In this document: positions 62,536 to 64,000 of the stretch, piece by piece
Numbering within the stretch: the stretch's first letter is position 1
Layout: every line of letters starts with the position of its first letter
Origin: Pararhodobacter sp.
Lineage (GTDB): Bacteria > Pseudomonadota > Alphaproteobacteria > Rhodobacterales > Rhodobacteraceae
Assembly: GCF_034676545.1 (NCBI RefSeq)
Contig: NZ_JAUCBZ010000004.1
Location: forward strand, 1 to 64,000
Direction: 5' to 3'
DNA length: 64,000 bases
Translations under genes and position numbers: made by a program
The notes under the pieces: generated by a model
What the model saw: the letters and a program-made list of their open reading frames with translations, nothing else
What the model was told of the DNA's origin: nothing
Databases searched by the model: none

Positions 62536-63173
62536 CCCACGCCCCTCACGTTCTTTATTGCGTCGTTGCCGAGTTTCTTGCGCAGCGCGTGGATGATGAA
62601 TTCGACGGCGTTGCTTTCCACCTCGCTGCCCCATCCATACATGCGGTCCTCCAGTTCGCCGCGCGACAAGATTGCCCCAGGCCGGATCATCAGCGCATGC
62701 AGCAGCGCGAATTCGCGCGCCGACAGGTGAATCTCCTGGCCGTCGTGCGCAACGGTTCTTGCGCAGACATCCAGCGACAGCACCTCATTGCACAGCAGCG
62801 GACCGGCGACGCCGCCCTTGCGGCGGGCCACTGCACGCATGCGCGCCAGCAACTCGGCCATCTCGAAGGGCTTCAGGACATAGTCGTCGGCGCCCAGATC
62901 GAGCCCCTGAATGCGACTTTCGACGGCGTCGCGTGCGGTGATGATGAGCACCGGCACGGCATTGTTGTGCCCACGAATGGTGCGCAAGACCTGAATACCG
63001 TCTGTCTTTGGCAGACCCAGATCGAGCAGCACGATGTCGTAGGTTTGAGCGGCGACGGCTTCGATCGCCGACTGCCCGTCGCGTACCCAATCGGGGGCGT
63101 AGGCGGCGTCCACCAACGCCGCTTCCACGGCTTCGCCAATCATTCGATCGTCTTCGACAAGCAGGACTCGCAT
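62511..63173 (-). CDS. OmpR/QseB-like response regulator
   Basis: 220 residues from ATG 63173 (GGAGAGAG upstream). Receiver domain with Asp51 (VLLDLGLP), the acidic pair EDD (7-9) and Lys in VLKPFE; winged-helix effector domain HLSAREFALLHALMIRPGAILSRGELEDRMYGWGSEVESNAVEFIIHALRKKLG. Partner of the kinase gene downstream. The membrane protein upstream is a likely target or co-operon member. Confidence 0.92.
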   Translation of the reverse strand: MRVLLVEDDRMIGEAVEAALVDAAYAPDWVRDGQSAIEAVAAQTYDIVLLDLGLPKTDGIQVLRTIRGHNNAVPVLIITARDAVESRIQGLDLGADDYVLKPFEMAELLARMRAVARRKGGVAGPLLCNEVLSLDVCARTVAHDGQEIHLSAREFALLHALMIRPGAILSRGELEDRMYGWGSEVESNAVEFIIHALRKKLGNDAIKNVRGVGWLVPKAR

Positions 63174-63329
63174 CGGACTCTCTCCGTGAAACGCTTCAGA
63201 GTGCCCCCGGGCGTCCGGCAAATTCCACCGTGCCAGAACGCCAGGGTCGCGGCGACAGACGCCATCGAAAACTGATCGACGGAACGCGGATTGAAACCCC
63301 CCTTTCGACCGCGTCGCCGGGCTGCTGTA

Positions 63330-64000
63330 TCAATGCGCCCGCTTGGCCGCCCGTTGCTTGAACACCAGGATCATCGCCAGGATGAAGATAATCAGCACCG
63401 CGGAGGCGCTATATCGGCTCAGTGCGAGACCGCCGGAACTCACCGGCTTGTCGAGAAAATCGCCAACGACAGCGCCGAGCGGACGGGTCAGGATGAATGC
63501 CGCCCAGAACAACACGGTGCGCGAAACTCGCGTCCAGAAGTAAGCCGCGGCCACCGCCCCCAAGAGGGCCGAAAACACGAGTGCGCCGCCGGTGTAACCC
63601 AGCCCCGCCGTGCCCGCGGTCCAGTCGCCGAGCGCCGTGCCGAGCGTCTGCGAGAACATGATGGTGATCCAGTAGAAGGTCTCGGCCTTTGGCGAGCTGA
63701 CGGTCGCGACGGAGATCGATCCCAGCGTCCGGTACCAGAGCGCGAGCGAGCCCATGAGCAGGATAAACAGCAGCGTCGAGCCACCGGCATAACCGATGCC
63801 GAGCGAGCGATCGGCGAAATCGGCCAGCGTCGTGCCCACGGTCGTGGTCGCGATGATGGTTGCCCAGTACAGCAGCGGATGAAAATCCTTGGCCTTGATC
63901 TGGGCGACCACGGCCACCAGAAAGATCGCCGCGAAGATGCCTGTTGCGGCCAGGTAGCCCAGCTTCATCGACATCGACACCGCGTCACCGGCGGTCTCGC
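63330..64000 (-). CDS. COG4705-type membrane protein, cut by the window edge
   Basis: Seven or so spans in a repeated pattern: LYWATIIATTTVGTTLADFADRSLGIGYAGGS, FYWITIMFSQTLGTALGDWTAGTAGLGYTGGALVF, FWAAFILTRPLGAVVGDFLDKP. The G-T-x-x-G-D/A-F repeats are typical of the family. The frame stays open through 64000 (ETAGDAV before the first Met at 63980/63974), so the N terminus lies outside the window. Its position before a QseBC-like pair is common; function unknown. Confidence 0.85.
   Translation of the reverse strand, partial: ETAGDAVSMSMKLGYLAATGIFAAIFLVAVVAQIKAKDFHPLLYWATIIATTTVGTTLADFADRSLGIGYAGGSTLLFILLMGSLALWYRTLGSISVATVSSPKAETFYWITIMFSQTLGTALGDWTAGTAGLGYTGGALVFSALLGAVAAAYFWTRVSRTVLFWAAFILTRPLGAVVGDFLDKPVSSGGLALSRYSASAVLIIFILAMILVFKQRAAKRAH

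Overview
The window looks like a chromosomal stretch of a high-GC betaproteobacterium, most likely a member of the Rhodocyclales (Thauera/Azoarcus/Aromatoleum-like). The evidence is a PEP-CTERM protein gene with a sigma-54-type promoter, a bacteriohemerythrin, a GTAG-type REP/RAYT system and the general gene style. This placement is an inference. No rRNA, tRNA or CRISPR array was seen.

Region 1 (1-21.8 kb) is a defence island. A two-gene CBASS (patatin phospholipase effector plus CD-NTase) is read leftward. Divergent from it is a complete BREX type 3 operon: WYL regulator brxR, brxF, brxC, pglX, brxHII, pglZ and brxA. Two extra genes sit inside the operon between brxC and pglX: an AlbA_2/HATPase protein, and a GHKL ATPase ending in a PD-(D/E)XK-like nuclease domain. 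A DUF2254-like membrane protein follows brxA. Region 2 (21.9-32.7 kb) is part of a PFGI-1/SXT-type integrating conjugative element (ICE): a TIGR03747-like membrane protein, the TraD coupling protein, a TIGR03765-like protein, a lytic transglycosylase, a TIGR03759-like protein, a PilL-type lipoprotein, a SNF2-like helicase and a DUF6094-like methylase. The rest of the ICE backbone and its integrase are not in the window. The defence genes look like ICE cargo.

Region 3 (33.2-41.4 kb) holds a small oxidoreductase/hydrolase cluster broken up by transposition. A 526-bp non-autonomous element with a clean 5-bp target duplication splits an aldo/keto reductase gene. A 3.5-kb transposon (DUF6431 protein, DDE transposase, AAA ATPase, small protein) with related ends separates a beheaded cupin gene from a beheaded hemerythrin gene, and it lacks a target duplication. 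Region 4 (41.4-47.3 kb) is a patchwork of three toxin-antitoxin pairs with palindromic operators, gene remnants, many REP hairpins, the RAYT transposase that probably mobilises them, and an array of 235-bp repeats.

Region 5 (47.3-64 kb) looks like ordinary chromosome: RtcB, MgtC/SapB, a DsbA-like oxidoreductase, an enoyl-CoA hydratase/HIBCH-type enzyme, HAD and DnaJ proteins, an IS1182-family insertion flanked by CTAG, a low-molecular-weight phosphatase, the PEP-CTERM protein, an arsenic-like permease/thioredoxin/ArsC group, an ECF sigma factor, a GFA enzyme, a PAP2 phosphatase and a QseBC-like two-component operon.

Nine genes carry ten or so apparent single-base frameshifts. Almost all fall in short homopolymers and are repaired by changing the run length by one. 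They are treated here as probable sequence errors, not as dead genes.
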